Shown in pieces: positions 1 through 8,466 of a stretch of DNA of 64,000 bases. The notes under the pieces are model-generated. The model worked only from the letters and a program-made list of their open reading frames with translations. It ran no database searches and had not been told where the DNA came from. The translations under genes and the position numbers were made by a program. The stretch is from Cyclobacteriaceae bacterium (GTDB lineage: Bacteria > Bacteroidota > Bacteroidia > Cytophagales > Cyclobacteriaceae). The number at the start of each line of letters is the position of its first letter. Positions within the stretch are counted from its first letter, which is position 1. Location of the stretch: positions 409,618-473,617 of the forward strand of contig JAHBUC010000003.1 in the NCBI GenBank assembly GCA_019638275.1. Reading direction: 5' to 3'.

Positions 1-261
1 CACATCATTCACCTGAATTTTTGGTTCTTTTCCAAATTCATCTGTTTTCTTGGGCTCACCAATATACATGTATGCTACCAGCGATTTACGCGCCAGTTTC
101 TTTAACATGGTGGCTTCCGGAAGTTGTTGCTTCACGTTGATGTTGGTTTCCCGCATCTGTGTGGTTACCATGAAAAAGAACAGCAACATGAACACCACAT
201 CAGGCATTGATGATGTTGGTATGTCCTGCTTTACGTTCGCCTTTTTCTTAAACTTCGACAT
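1..261 (-). CDS. ExbD/TolR family biopolymer transport protein (partial, C-terminus off window)
   Basis: The ATG at 261 opens a frame that stays open to the left edge (87 codons visible). The product begins with a short Lys-rich cytoplasmic segment, then PTSSMPDVVFMLLFFFMVTT, the single N-terminal membrane helix of ExbD/TolR. The Asp in SMPD sits where the family carries its essential proton-conducting aspartate. It is the second exbD of the cluster, starting one base after the stop of the preceding exbD, so translation is probably coupled. ExbD works with ExbB in the inner membrane to pass proton-motive force to TonB. A paired exbD arrangement is common in Bacteroidota. The periplasmic domain is mostly outside the window. 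Confidence 0.85.
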   Translation of the reverse strand, partial: MSKFKKKANVKQDIPTSSMPDVVFMLLFFFMVTTQMRETNINVKQQLPEATMLKKLARKSLVAYMYIGEPKKTDEFGKEPKIQVNDV

Positions 262-262
262 A

Positions 263-850
263 TTAATTTCCTCCAGCTTTAGTAGGTTCTGCAATCGATA
301 AGTTCATTGGATACTCAGGTGTACCATCCGGGCGCTTACCACGACCGATGTCATATAACCTGCGATTTTCAGGATCCATGAGATCAGAAGATAGTTCAAG
401 CCATTTTTTTACAGAAACACCTGCGTTATCCGCATAAATCTGATAGTAGGCCTTTTGAACCGCATCCAGTATTTCAATAAACTTCTTGTGACTTGTACCA
501 CGGTCAGTTTTATAAGATACGATTGCTTTCTCAGGGCTATCGGAAGAGTTTGGATCGGCACCGTTGTTCAACACAAATTCACGCACCATTTCCGACAGTT
601 CCTCAGGAGTACCTGTAAAGGGGTTGCCTTCCACCAAAACATTATCAAAAGAGTTCACCTGAATTTTAAAAAGATTACGCTCCTGAATTTTAATATCCAT
701 GTCAGGAGGCAGCGCTTCCGGTGGTGGCGGAAGCTGAATTTGCAATCCGCGGTCGTTTGCAACAGTTGTGGTCACCAAAAAGAACACCAGCAACAGAAAC
801 GCAATGTCGGCCATGGAAGCATTCGGAATATCAGGGGTTGCTCTAGGCAT
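263..850 (-). CDS. ExbD/TolR family biopolymer transport protein
   Basis: This 195-residue protein starts [28 protein letters not shown]: a short cytoplasmic tail, then one membrane helix carrying the Asp of SMAD, the proton-pathway residue typical of ExbD/TolR. The rest is a periplasmic domain with a proline-rich stretch ([12 protein letters not shown]) after the helix. It is longer than E. coli ExbD (about 140 residues), with an extended C-terminus. The start codon overlaps the stop of the upstream small membrane gene by one base (TAATG), indicating translational coupling. Its neighbours exbB and a second exbD place it in a TonB-energising or related proton-channel motor. Family assignment is firm; the partner TonB and the transported substrate are unknown. 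Confidence 0.9.
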   Translation of the reverse strand: MPRATPDIPNASMADIAFLLLVFFLVTTTVANDRGLQIQLPPPPEALPPDMDIKIQERNLFKIQVNSFDNVLVEGNPFTGTPEELSEMVREFVLNNGADPNSSDSPEKAIVSYKTDRGTSHKKFIEILDAVQKAYYQIYADNAGVSVKKWLELSSDLMDPENRRLYDIGRGKRPDGTPEYPMNLSIAEPTKAGGN

Positions 851-1224
851 TACTTTATAGCTTTATTGATTTCAGAATAGATCAATCCGATAACGGCAAT
901 TATTGCCGCCAGATAGAACATTATTAAACCTGCACCAACCAGTTTGGAAGTAGTTGCTGTAATACCTTTTGCTACCTGATCAGCGGTTAGTTCTGATCCT
1001 GCCAAAGCATAGGAGATTATAAACACCACAACCATTCCGGCTATGAAGATAAGCCCTTTCTTGAGCGCACCAGGAGAGTTTCCTGCGTGCATAAGGGGCA
1101 ATACAATAGCAGCGACAACCGCCACTGCCAACAGTGCGTATGCTGTATACAAGCCGGCATCAACAGAGAAGATAGCCAATACCGCCAATACAATCGCAAC
1201 CAATACAATTACAAAACCTTTCAT
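850..1224 (-). CDS. small four-helix membrane protein of the exbB-exbD cluster
   Basis: The product is 124 residues and almost entirely hydrophobic, with about four predicted membrane segments (roughly residues 2-20, 26-46, 56-75 and 95-115) and short polar loops. I do not recognise a named family. It lies between exbB and exbD, seven bases from the first and overlapping the second by one base, so it is surely co-transcribed with the proton-channel genes. That position suggests an accessory membrane subunit of the ExbB/ExbD complex, but this is inference from context only. The start at 1224 is the only Met before the first helix. Confidence 0.75.
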   Translation of the reverse strand: MKGFVIVLVAIVLAVLAIFSVDAGLYTAYALLAVAVVAAIVLPLMHAGNSPGALKKGLIFIAGMVVVFIISYALAGSELTADQVAKGITATTSKLVGAGLIMFYLAAIIAVIGLIYSEINKAIK

Positions 1225-1230
1225 GTCAAA

Positions 1231-2025
1231 TTACTTTTGAGAAACTAACTTGTGCTTAACCAGAATATCCACCAATGAAATAGAAGCATCTTCCATTTCA
1301 TTCACCAGTGAATCGATCTTAGACACGAGATAGTTATAAAATACCTGAAGCACCATACCTACTACCAGACCACCAACGGTTGTAGTCAAGGCCACTTTCA
1401 TACCTTGTGCAACGATGTTTGGCGAAATATCACCAGCCGCTTCAATATCGGCAAATGCCTGCACCATACCCACAACCGTTCCGAAGAAACCAAGCATGGG
1501 ACCAAGCGCAATGAACAATGAAATCCAGATAAGACCTTTTTCAAGTTTACCCATTTCAACGCCACCATAAGAAACGATTGACTTTTCAACCATATCTACA
1601 CCTTCGGAGTAGCGCAACAGACCTTGTGTAAAGATAGAGGCTACCGGACCGCGTGTATTGCGGGTAACTTCAAGAGCAGCGTTTACACCGCCTTTAGCCA
1701 GTGAATCTTCAATCTGGCCTAATAATTTACGAGTATTGGTAGTGGCCAGGTTCAGGGTAATAATTCTTTCAATTGAGAATGCCAGACCAAGGATCAAACA
1801 AATAAGTACAGGGGTCATGAATGTAACACCACCTTCAATAAATTTTTGCTTAAGCACTTGGTGCATGGATTCATCCGAAGCGACTTCAGTTTCTGCAGCA
1901 GCAGGCTGAACAGCCGTAGTTTGGGGCTCAGGGGTTGGCTCTACTGAAGTAGTGTCCTCCTGAGCGAAGAGAGTAGAGGTCGCCAGTACCCCTAAGAATG
2001 CAAGAATAGCGAATTGTTTTTTCAT
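1231..2025 (-). CDS. exbB: MotA/TolQ/ExbB proton channel family protein
   Basis: The product is 264 residues. It opens with a cleavable-looking signal (MKKQFAILAFLGVLATSTLFAQ), then an acidic Glu/Pro/Thr-rich linker (about 23-50), a first membrane helix (about 65-85), and the conserved C-terminal MotA/TolQ/ExbB core. That core contains LGPMLGFFGTVVGMVQAF and TTTVGGLVVGMVLQ, the paired helices that build the channel. ExbB pentamers with ExbD use the proton gradient to drive TonB. The signal peptide and extended N-terminus are usual for Bacteroidota ExbB and absent from the E. coli protein. It is the first gene of a four-gene operon, behind a candidate promoter at 2058-2065. Confidence 0.9.
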   Translation of the reverse strand: MKKQFAILAFLGVLATSTLFAQEDTTSVEPTPEPQTTAVQPAAAETEVASDESMHQVLKQKFIEGGVTFMTPVLICLILGLAFSIERIITLNLATTNTRKLLGQIEDSLAKGGVNAALEVTRNTRGPVASIFTQGLLRYSEGVDMVEKSIVSYGGVEMGKLEKGLIWISLFIALGPMLGFFGTVVGMVQAFADIEAAGDISPNIVAQGMKVALTTTVGGLVVGMVLQVFYNYLVSKIDSLVNEMEDASISLVDILVKHKLVSQK

Positions 2026-2057
2026 AGTTTCAGGTTTAAAATACTATTTGGAAAGGC

Positions 2058-2065
2058 CAAAATTA
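2058..2065 (-). promoter_or_regulatory. candidate Bacteroidota -7 box upstream of exbB
   Basis: Read on the minus strand this is TAATTTTG, a full match to the TAnnTTTG -7 consensus of Bacteroidota sigma factors. It lies about 33 bases before the exbB ATG. I see no convincing TTG at the -33 position, so the call rests on the -7 match and on placement. Confidence 0.4.
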
Positions 2066-2221
2066 AACGTTTTGTCGATTTATCGATATTTTTTAAAAAA
2101 TTTTTATGCTGGCGGCAAAAACCTCTATCGATTTAGGTGAATAATGGTTTTTGCCAAATAAAGTCACATTTCGCGTTAACCTATACTTGCCACCCTAACT
2201 AATTGAAAACCACCCGAAATG

Positions 2222-2244
2222 AAAAATCCCGTTATACACGGGAT
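2222..2244 (-). terminator. rho-independent terminator downstream of tRNA-Ser
   Basis: On the minus strand ATCCCG (2244-2239) pairs with CGGGAT (2231-2226) around a seven-base loop, followed directly by a run of five T. It lies just after the tRNA and its partial duplicate, where minus-strand transcription from the tRNA would end. The 2026-2346 stretch holds only this terminator, the duplicate and the exbB promoter region. Confidence 0.6.
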
Positions 2245-2250
2245 AATGGT

Positions 2251-2316
2251 ATGCGGAGAGAGAGGGATTCTCCCGGAAGGGATGCCTACGGCAGAACCCT
2301 CGATACCGTTTCCGGT
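2251..2316 (-). repeat. partial tRNA-Ser duplicate interrupted by a 23-base double-hairpin insert
   Basis: This segment repeats the tRNA-Ser sequence from the variable arm to just beyond the 3' end. The match is base for base on both sides of a 23-base insert (2271-2293) that splits the T loop between TTC and GAATCC. Read on the minus strand, the insert is two adjacent mini-hairpins: TGCC-GTA-GGCA, then TCCC-TTCC-GGGA. There is no 5' half, so this cannot fold as a tRNA. It lies about 30 bases downstream of the intact tRNA and before the terminator, so it is probably part of the same precursor transcript. Confidence 0.85.
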
Positions 2317-2346
2317 AACGAGATAAATGATTGTTAAAACGATATG

Positions 2347-2433
2347 CGGAGAGAGAGGGATTCGAACCCTCGATACCGTTTCCGGTATACACACTTTCCA
2401 GGCGTGCTCCTTCAACCACTCGGACACCTCTCC
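2347..2433 (-). tRNA. tRNA-Ser (anticodon GGA)
   Basis: The minus strand folds into a class II tRNA: acceptor arm GGAGAGG paired with TCTCTCC (one G-T), D-arm with GTGGTTGAAGG, anticodon stem CACGC/GTGTG enclosing CTGGAAA (anticodon GGA, reading UCC and UCU), a long serine-type variable arm (TACCGGAAACGGTA), and a T-arm GAGGG-TTCGAAT-CCCTC. The discriminator base is G, as expected for serine. CCA is not encoded. The gene sits alone between ansA and exbB, with a broken copy of its 3' half just downstream. Confidence 0.96.
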
Positions 2434-2490
2434 GGTTGAAATGGGACGCAAATAAATTAAGAAAATACAGGCTTTCCAAGCTGTTACAAA

Positions 2491-3555
2491 TCAGGACGAA
2501 AGTTCGCCTGCCAGGTTTTGCTCAACCAATCTTTTACAGGTTTCAGCGTCATAACTCCCCAATAGAACCATAAGCTTGGTCAAGGCAGCTTCGGTGGTCA
2601 TGTCTGCCCCACTTAAAACCCCGGCCTTCATCAACTCCTTGCTGGTTTCATATTTGCCCTGTACTACCATGCCACCCGGGCATTGCGAAACATTGACTAC
2701 AATGACGCCTCGTTTAACGGCTTGTTCCAAAGAAGTAATTAACCAGGGGATTGTTGGCGCATTTCCCGAGCCATATGTTTCAAGAATAACAGCCTTTAGT
2801 GAGGTGTTGCTGAACACCGATTGTACTACCTGCTCGGAAATACCCGGGAATAATTTCAGAATGGCGATGGATGAATCCAGTTTGGTATGAAGTGCTAATT
2901 CACGTTTATCCATCTTCCTGATAGCCCCATAGTTATAATCAATTTTTACACCTGCTTTTGCCAGCGCAGGATAATTGCCCGAATCAAACGCATCAAACTG
3001 CATGCTCTCCACTTTCTTTGAACGGTTGCCACGCAGCAACTCATAATCGAAATAAATGCAAACTTCAGGAACAATTGCGCAGCCATCTCTTTTTGCCGCA
3101 GCAATTTCCAATGCGGTAATCAAATTTTCACGGGCATCGGAGCGTGGATCTATAATCGGCAATTGTGCCCCGGTAAGGATAACCGGCTTGTTCAGTCCTT
3201 CCAGCATAAAACTTAATGCGGAAGCTGTGTAGGCCATCGTGTCAGTACCATGCAAAATTACAAAGCCGTCATGCTCAACATAATTATTATTTATAACATC
3301 GGCCAGCAATTTCCAATGCTCCGGACTTACATTGGATGAATCGATTGGTTTTTCAAATGAGAATACAGTAAATGCTAATCCAAGATTACGGATTGTAGGT
3401 AAATGCTCCACAATAGAAGAAAAATCAAAGGGAATCAACGCACCCGATGCATCATGCGTCATACCAAACGTGCCACCAGTATAAATAATGAGTACACGCG
3501 CACGTGCGGTTTCGGGAGATTGGACTCCGCTTACCTGAATTTGCTTAACCTTCAT
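2491..3555 (-). CDS. ansA: type I (cytoplasmic) L-asparaginase
   Basis: The enzyme hydrolyses L-asparagine to aspartate and ammonia. The 354-residue product carries both asparaginase signatures: YTGGTFGM near residue 25 with the first catalytic Thr, and HGTDTMAYTASAL at 102-114 with the second Thr-Asp pair. GAQLPI follows, as in bacterial type I enzymes. No signal peptide is present, which fits the cytoplasmic form. An in-frame ATG exists 51 bases further upstream, deep inside tatD. I prefer 3555, which gives the usual N-terminal length and only an 11-base overlap with tatD. It is the last gene of a minus-strand operon. Confidence 0.93.
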   Translation of the reverse strand: MKVKQIQVSGVQSPETARARVLIIYTGGTFGMTHDASGALIPFDFSSIVEHLPTIRNLGLAFTVFSFEKPIDSSNVSPEHWKLLADVINNNYVEHDGFVILHGTDTMAYTASALSFMLEGLNKPVILTGAQLPIIDPRSDARENLITALEIAAAKRDGCAIVPEVCIYFDYELLRGNRSKKVESMQFDAFDSGNYPALAKAGVKIDYNYGAIRKMDKRELALHTKLDSSIAILKLFPGISEQVVQSVFSNTSLKAVILETYGSGNAPTIPWLITSLEQAVKRGVIVVNVSQCPGGMVVQGKYETSKELMKAGVLSGADMTTEAALTKLMVLLGSYDAETCKRLVEQNLAGELSS

Positions 3556-4324
3556 CTGATTTAAAAAGTGCTGCTGCGTTTTGAGATGTAATCCGTTGAA
3601 GTTCATCCAAAGATATATTTTTTACCTGAGCCACTTTAGTGGCAATCAACGGAATATAAGCAGGTTCATTTCGCTTTCCGCGATGCGGAACGGGAGCCAG
3701 GTATGGACTGTCGGTCTCCAACACAATTTTGGTAATATCCATCTGCGGGATAACATCATCTAGTCCACCTTTTTTAAACGTGGCGACTCCTCCCAATCCC
3801 AAATAAAAACCCAAGCTGGTTATTCGCTTTGCCTGCTCAGCCGTTCCGGTAAAGCAATGAAACACTCCGCTCAAAGTACCATCTTGTAATTCTTCAACCA
3901 GCTTAATGGTTTGGTCCAAACTCTCGCGACTATGAATCACAATCGGAACTTCGTGTTGCTTCGCCCAATTCGCCTGGATGCGAAAGGCTTCTTGTTGCTG
4001 CTCCCAAAACGTTTTATCCCAATACAAATCAGTTCCCATTTCACCGATGGCCACAAATGATCTTTTCGCTAGCCACGATTCAACAACATAGAGCTCCTTC
4101 TCAAAATCCTTTTTGACAGAACACGGATGAAGCCCCATCATAGCAAAACAAGCTCCCTTTGCTCTTTCTTCCAACGCAAGCATCCGGTCAATTGAAGTGG
4201 AGTCGATATTGGGTAGATAGACTTTTTCAACGCCTGCCTGTTGGGCCCGTGTAAGCATATCCGTACGATCGGTATCAAACTCCTCCAGGTAAATATGCGC
4301 GTGTGTATCCGTCCAGAAATTCAT
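3545..4324 (-). CDS. tatD: TatD family metal-dependent hydrolase (DNase)
   Basis: The 259-residue amidohydrolase-fold protein has all the TatD metal ligands: DTHAH (His8, His10), GEMG with Glu95, IHSRE with His131, FHCFTG with His156, and TDSPYLAP with Asp205. Members are 3'-5' exonucleases or DNases with roles in DNA repair and quality control. The start overlaps the preceding glycosyltransferase by four bases (ATGA type), and its own 3' end overlaps ansA by 11 bases, so it sits within a translationally coupled series. Length and motifs are those of a complete, functional member. Confidence 0.93.
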   Translation of the reverse strand: MNFWTDTHAHIYLEEFDTDRTDMLTRAQQAGVEKVYLPNIDSTSIDRMLALEERAKGACFAMMGLHPCSVKKDFEKELYVVESWLAKRSFVAIGEMGTDLYWDKTFWEQQQEAFRIQANWAKQHEVPIVIHSRESLDQTIKLVEELQDGTLSGVFHCFTGTAEQAKRITSLGFYLGLGGVATFKKGGLDDVIPQMDITKIVLETDSPYLAPVPHRGKRNEPAYIPLIATKVAQVKNISLDELQRITSQNAAALFKSDEG

Positions 4325-5376
4325 GCTTGCAAATATGAAGCTAAAGCTTGCTTCAAGCGATCATCATCACTAAAATAGTTTTCAAACCCGGTATACTTTT
4401 CAGACTCATCCAATGCATGAGCCAGCGAAAATGCTTTTTGTTCCATGAAATATGCTACCTGCAATTCCTTGAATCGATGCGCCAGGTATTCCTGCTCGGT
4501 TTGCCCAGAGGTAGGAACAAAGATGGCCTTCTTGCCAAGCCTGGCCAAATCCATAATAGTACTGTAACCGGAACGCGACAAAACTATCTTAGAAGCAGCC
4601 ATCGCTTCACTCAGTTTTTCACCATTTAAATGATCAGCCACTTCTACCCCATCGGCAATCATTTTACGTTCCATGCCCATTACACCACGTATAATCAACG
4701 CCTTCAAACCCGACTTAGTAACCTCCCGAATAACAAGCTGCTCAAAAAATGTCCGTTGAGGTTCCGGACCTGAAATAACAGCAAGCAAATCATACTTAAT
4801 AGTTTTAGGATTGGCACTCAAACGTGAAAGTGGCCCTACAAACTTTATCTGTTGATTTTCTGTTCGGGATAATTTCCCACTCAATATTGATCCTGGAAAG
4901 TCAGGCACCCAGCATTCTGAAAATCGTTTGATAAAAATATGCGTCACATAATTTGCAAACACAGCTAACCACCCCCATCCTGCAGGAGCAACCAGGTTGA
5001 GTTGATGTGTAATGAAAACAGAAGGCACCTTGCTGGAATAGCACCCGTATCGGTTATCAGAAATAACGAAATTAATTTGATGTTTCTCAACCAACTTTTC
5101 GGTTGCTGAATTTTCTTTCAGCACAGCGATAAGAAACTTTGGTGCTTGCAAAGCCAATTTAATCATCATGGAACCCGATGCAGGGTAGGTTGGCTGATAG
5201 CCGGGGAGTTCTTCAAATTTCAGTTGAGGAAATTCCTGCTTTAGTAATGCAAGCGAAGCGCCTGATCCGGCAAGTATCACTTCACATCCAAACTCGTGTA
5301 ATACCCTGATAACAGGAATACACCGGGTAGCATGGCCAAGCCCCCAATCGAGTGGCGCTACTAACACACGCTTCAT
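4321..5376 (-). CDS. GT-B fold glycosyltransferase (MurG/GT28-like)
   Basis: The product is 351 residues. The N-terminus has the MurG-like glycine motif DWGLGHATRC (residues 10-19). The C-terminal half has SRSGYSTIMDLARLGKKAIF followed by PTSGQTEQEYLA, the nucleotide-sugar binding region of the GT28 C-terminal domain. No signal peptide is seen; the middle (about 130-160) has a hydrophobic patch that could touch the membrane. The acceptor cannot be told from sequence. It overlaps tatD and the polysaccharide deacetylase by four bases each, and a GT2 gene lies upstream, so a role in envelope glycan or glycolipid synthesis is likely. Confidence 0.8.
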   Translation of the reverse strand: MKRVLVAPLDWGLGHATRCIPVIRVLHEFGCEVILAGSGASLALLKQEFPQLKFEELPGYQPTYPASGSMMIKLALQAPKFLIAVLKENSATEKLVEKHQINFVISDNRYGCYSSKVPSVFITHQLNLVAPAGWGWLAVFANYVTHIFIKRFSECWVPDFPGSILSGKLSRTENQQIKFVGPLSRLSANPKTIKYDLLAVISGPEPQRTFFEQLVIREVTKSGLKALIIRGVMGMERKMIADGVEVADHLNGEKLSEAMAASKIVLSRSGYSTIMDLARLGKKAIFVPTSGQTEQEYLAHRFKELQVAYFMEQKAFSLAHALDESEKYTGFENYFSDDDRLKQALASYLQA

Positions 5377-6008
5377 TGCGGGATAACATTAAACGAATAG
5401 CCCTTTTCTAAAAAGTGTTCAATGTAACGGGGCAACACAAACGACAGGTTACGGTCGGCTTTATAGCTATCATGAAAAACAACTATTGACCCGTTGCGTG
5501 TGGCTCCGATTGAGCCTTTCAGGCAGGCATGTTGCGAAATACGCTGATCGTAATCCTGTGTAAGCACATCCCACATAATTAAAGAAAAGGAAGGCAAAGC
5601 CTTGATCTGTGCACGCGTAATCCTTCCATAGGGAGGCCTGAATAAATTTATCTCAGCATTTGGCTTATCTGACACTTCAGCCATTATGGTTGAACATTGG
5701 TGCGTGTTGTTAATATAGTGATCAACTTCAGTTTGCCAGCCATTGAGGTGATTAAAGGTGTGATTGCCCACAACATGCCCTTCATCTATAATTCGTTTAA
5801 AGACATGTGGATGTTTACGCACATTATCACCAATACAAAAAAAAGTGCCCTTCAGGTTATAGCGCTTTAAAACATCCAGTACAAAATCGGTAGGGCCGGG
5901 TACGGGGCCATCATCAAATGTGAGGTAAATCGATTTTACATCCGTTGGAATTCTCCAGGTAAGTTTCGGGTACAGCAGCGGAAGAAAAAATGGTGTTCGG
6001 TAAACCAT
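5373..6008 (-). CDS. polysaccharide deacetylase family protein (NodB homology domain)
   Basis: The 211-residue protein is essentially one NodB/CE4 domain. TFDDGP (Asp32-Asp33) supplies the catalytic base and a metal ligand, HTFNH (His83, His87) the other metal ligands, RPPYG (124-128) forms the active-site wall, and VVFHDS near residue 178 carries the late catalytic His. CE4 enzymes remove N-acetyl groups from GlcNAc-containing polymers or peptidoglycan. There is no clear signal peptide, so the substrate could be a cytoplasmic or membrane-side lipid-linked sugar. The overlap with the glycosyltransferase downstream suggests they act on the same glycan. Confidence 0.88.
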   Translation of the reverse strand: MVYRTPFFLPLLYPKLTWRIPTDVKSIYLTFDDGPVPGPTDFVLDVLKRYNLKGTFFCIGDNVRKHPHVFKRIIDEGHVVGNHTFNHLNGWQTEVDHYINNTHQCSTIMAEVSDKPNAEINLFRPPYGRITRAQIKALPSFSLIMWDVLTQDYDQRISQHACLKGSIGATRNGSIVVFHDSYKADRNLSFVLPRYIEHFLEKGYSFNVIPQ

Positions 6009-6021
6009 AACACATAAGCGG

Positions 6022-7236
6022 TTAACCTACCCGGCATGAAACCATGGTAATATCATCATGATAACCGTTACGGCCTTTGAACGTATCCAACTCAACAATG
6101 ATATCGTTGTGAATGGTGCGCATATCCTTAACGCGTGTACTGTCGTCATGGAAATATTTCATTAAGCGCTCCATGCCAAACTCCTCCCCTGCTTCGTTGA
6201 TGGTTTCAGTAAGGCCATCGGTATAACAAAAGAGTCGAAACTGTTCCAGGTCTGTAATGAATCCTTCATTCAAGAACGGAAGGGGATGCATGGCGCCTAA
6301 CACAGTTGCACCATCTTCGAGTAACCGGATTCCATTTTTGCGATCGCATAAAATCGGTGGGTTATGTCCGCAGTTTACATACACCAATGTTTTTAAGCTT
6401 ATATCATAAATACAAGCGAAGAAGGTGATGAACTTTTCTCCCTTTGCATTCTCCAACACCTGGAAGTTAAGCGCTTCAATAATGTAGCGCAGGTTTGGTG
6501 TTTGACGCAACAGGGTGCGCAATGAAGCCTGGAAGTTCGACATCATGAGTGCAGCCGGTATGCCTTTGCCGCTAACATCGGCTATACAAAGTAAAAATTG
6601 ATTTTTATTGATGGGGATATAATCGTAATAATCACCGCCTATAACATCGTGCGGCAGGTAGCTTGCCTCCACATTTAATAAATCGGTGTTGGGTAATTTT
6701 TCAGGAAACAGAAACTGCTGCACATCACTGGCAATTTCAAGCTCCTTGCGAAAGGCCTCCTGTTCAAGTTGCTTTCGCGCAAGTTTCTTATTTTCTATTG
6801 CCACAATGATGATGTTGCTCAAGGCTTGCAGAAACTTCAGGCCATCGTGCGATGATTCATGGGAATGATCTCCGATAAATACAAGTGCCAATGTATTCTC
6901 TTTATGCGCCACCGGCATCACCATGTCAAATTCGCTAAAGGGCGTTTCTTCAAAATCCTGAAGTTTACAAACAGTCTTAACGTCTTTAAAGCAATCTGGC
7001 AAACGGGTTTTGGTAAAGGATTGCTGTGTACCAAAGTTCACTTTACAATTCCACACTTCATCCAAAACGAAAAGCGCCAGTTTCTTGATTTTCAGGTTTG
7101 AGCGCAGGGTAAAGTTGTAGATTTTATACAGGTATTCCTCCGGCACATTGTTGTTAATGGCCTGCGTTACTTCCAGTAACGAGTTGAGTTCCAACTCTTT
7201 GATTTCATACTGGCTTTTATGCGATACCTCCGACAT
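6022..7236 (-). CDS. PP2C/SpoIIE-type serine/threonine phosphatase with N-terminal GAF-like domain
   Basis: The product is 404 residues. Residues about 1-150 look like a GAF-type sensory domain. A coiled linker (150-180: ARKQLEQEAFRKELEIASDV) leads to the SpoIIE phosphatase domain, with metal-binding Asp in GGDYYD (200-205) and ADVSGKG (219-225), and CYTDGLTE near the C-terminus. Such RsbU-like proteins usually dephosphorylate anti-anti-sigma factors in partner-switching pathways. No anti-sigma or STAS gene is visible nearby, so the target lies elsewhere. It is 13 bases upstream of the deacetylase and 37 bases downstream of the GT2 gene, on the same strand. Confidence 0.88.
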   Translation of the reverse strand: MSEVSHKSQYEIKELELNSLLEVTQAINNNVPEEYLYKIYNFTLRSNLKIKKLALFVLDEVWNCKVNFGTQQSFTKTRLPDCFKDVKTVCKLQDFEETPFSEFDMVMPVAHKENTLALVFIGDHSHESSHDGLKFLQALSNIIIVAIENKKLARKQLEQEAFRKELEIASDVQQFLFPEKLPNTDLLNVEASYLPHDVIGGDYYDYIPINKNQFLLCIADVSGKGIPAALMMSNFQASLRTLLRQTPNLRYIIEALNFQVLENAKGEKFITFFACIYDISLKTLVYVNCGHNPPILCDRKNGIRLLEDGATVLGAMHPLPFLNEGFITDLEQFRLFCYTDGLTETINEAGEEFGMERLMKYFHDDSTRVKDMRTIHNDIIVELDTFKGRNGYHDDITMVSCRVG

Positions 7237-7273
7237 GGGGTTAAAGTTACAGCTAATTCAATTTCTTTCCGTC

Positions 7274-8395
7274 TTAAATTTTTCTCCCCTTCCATTCCGC
7301 ACTCAAAAAATTGGCCGCCAGGCCAAAGCATACAACGTAAAAAGGATATATGAATTGCAGCATCAAAAAAGTCAGGGGGTAAATCTTTCCGGTGCAAAAT
7401 CGTACCACTGGAAAGAGAAAGACCGCTTCCAGGAGCACCTTTGCTGCCAATAGGGATAAAGCAACAGTCCATGAAAGTATACCTAAACCGGCCAGAACAG
7501 GGAGTAAAATTGTTGAGTTGTGAAAAACAAAAATGAAAAACGCCAGGGCGGCCGAAAATCCTGCACCATGGGCTTTCCATTTTCCTGCCCAACGGATACG
7601 CTGACTAAAAAAATCAGTTATTGATTTCGAAGCATGGGTTTCTACCACACCGACAGATTGATTGTTAAAACGAATACCTCGCGGATGGCGACTTGCTACT
7701 TTTCTTAGAAAGAACTCATCATCACCTGATGCAATGTGTTCACTGCCCTGGTAGCCATTCACCTCCTCAAATACAGACTTTCGAAATGCGAGGTTAGCTC
7801 CATTGCACATGGTGGGAATACCCCATCCCAAAGTAGCAGCACCTGTTCCAACCAACGAAGCAAATTCCATCACCTGAAGTGTGCTGAATAGCGAACGATC
7901 CTCTTGAAGGCCAACAGCACCAACTACAAGTTGAGCATCATCATCAAATGCCGCTGCTATTGAACTTAGCCAACCCGGTTGAACAACACAATCGCCATCC
8001 GTAGTTACCATTATTTCCCCTTTTGCATGACCAATACCGCCTGTTAATGCGGCCTTCTTCCCATGATGTTCAGCATCCTGATTTAAAAGTGCTAATGAAA
8101 TTTCTGGATTTTCCTTCGTCCAGGCATTAACTACCCCCTCGGTCTTATCTACCGAGTGATCATTAACCACAACCACTTCAAAATTTTTACAACCAAAATC
8201 CTGCTGTGCAAGAGAATCCAATAAATGAGCGATGGTATCCGCTTCATTACGAACAGGAATGATAACGGAAATAAATGGCTGGCTAACCTGATGCCCTGAT
8301 GCAGCCCTTAATTTTACAGATCGCCACCACCCCAGGCACAAAAAAACCAGCAGCATGTAATAGGCACCAAAAACCATGACCATAAACCACCACAT
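7274..8395 (-). CDS. membrane-anchored family 2 glycosyltransferase
   Basis: This 373-residue protein has an N-terminal membrane helix (about 3-23), a GT-A catalytic domain, and about three C-terminal membrane segments (280-365). Catalytic motifs are intact: FISVIIPVRNEADTI (41-55), DGDC (133-136, the metal-binding DxD), GDDEF (224-228, general base) and QRIRWAGKW (265-273, the QxxRW-type acceptor motif). The layout is that of processive or membrane GT2 enzymes that extend polysaccharides or glycosylate lipids. It is the first gene of the minus-strand operon and diverges from ruvC across 71 bases. Confidence 0.88.
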   Translation of the reverse strand: MWWFMVMVFGAYYMLLVFLCLGWWRSVKLRAASGHQVSQPFISVIIPVRNEADTIAHLLDSLAQQDFGCKNFEVVVVNDHSVDKTEGVVNAWTKENPEISLALLNQDAEHHGKKAALTGGIGHAKGEIMVTTDGDCVVQPGWLSSIAAAFDDDAQLVVGAVGLQEDRSLFSTLQVMEFASLVGTGAATLGWGIPTMCNGANLAFRKSVFEEVNGYQGSEHIASGDDEFFLRKVASRHPRGIRFNNQSVGVVETHASKSITDFFSQRIRWAGKWKAHGAGFSAALAFFIFVFHNSTILLPVLAGLGILSWTVALSLLAAKVLLEAVFLFPVVRFCTGKIYPLTFLMLQFIYPFYVVCFGLAANFLSAEWKGRKI

Positions 8396-8466
8396 ACTGC
8401 AAGTTGTGATTTTTACGCTATAAACCTTTGCATTGAAAACAAATTTGCATTGCTCTATATTGTGGC

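Noticed and set aside
455..880. Plus-strand ORF of 141 codons opposite exbD
   Set aside because: Antisense shadow of a well-supported exbD and the small membrane gene; peptide has no plausible domain.
2176..2479. Two overlapping minus-strand ORFs of 91 and 94 codons through the tRNA and its copy
   Set aside because: They are read through the tRNA itself and its partial duplicate; peptides lack any domain.
2331..2573. Plus-strand 80-codon ORF across the tRNA region (contains EGFEPS-like peptide)
   Set aside because: It is the antisense translation of tRNA-Ser, a well-known source of false proteins in databases.
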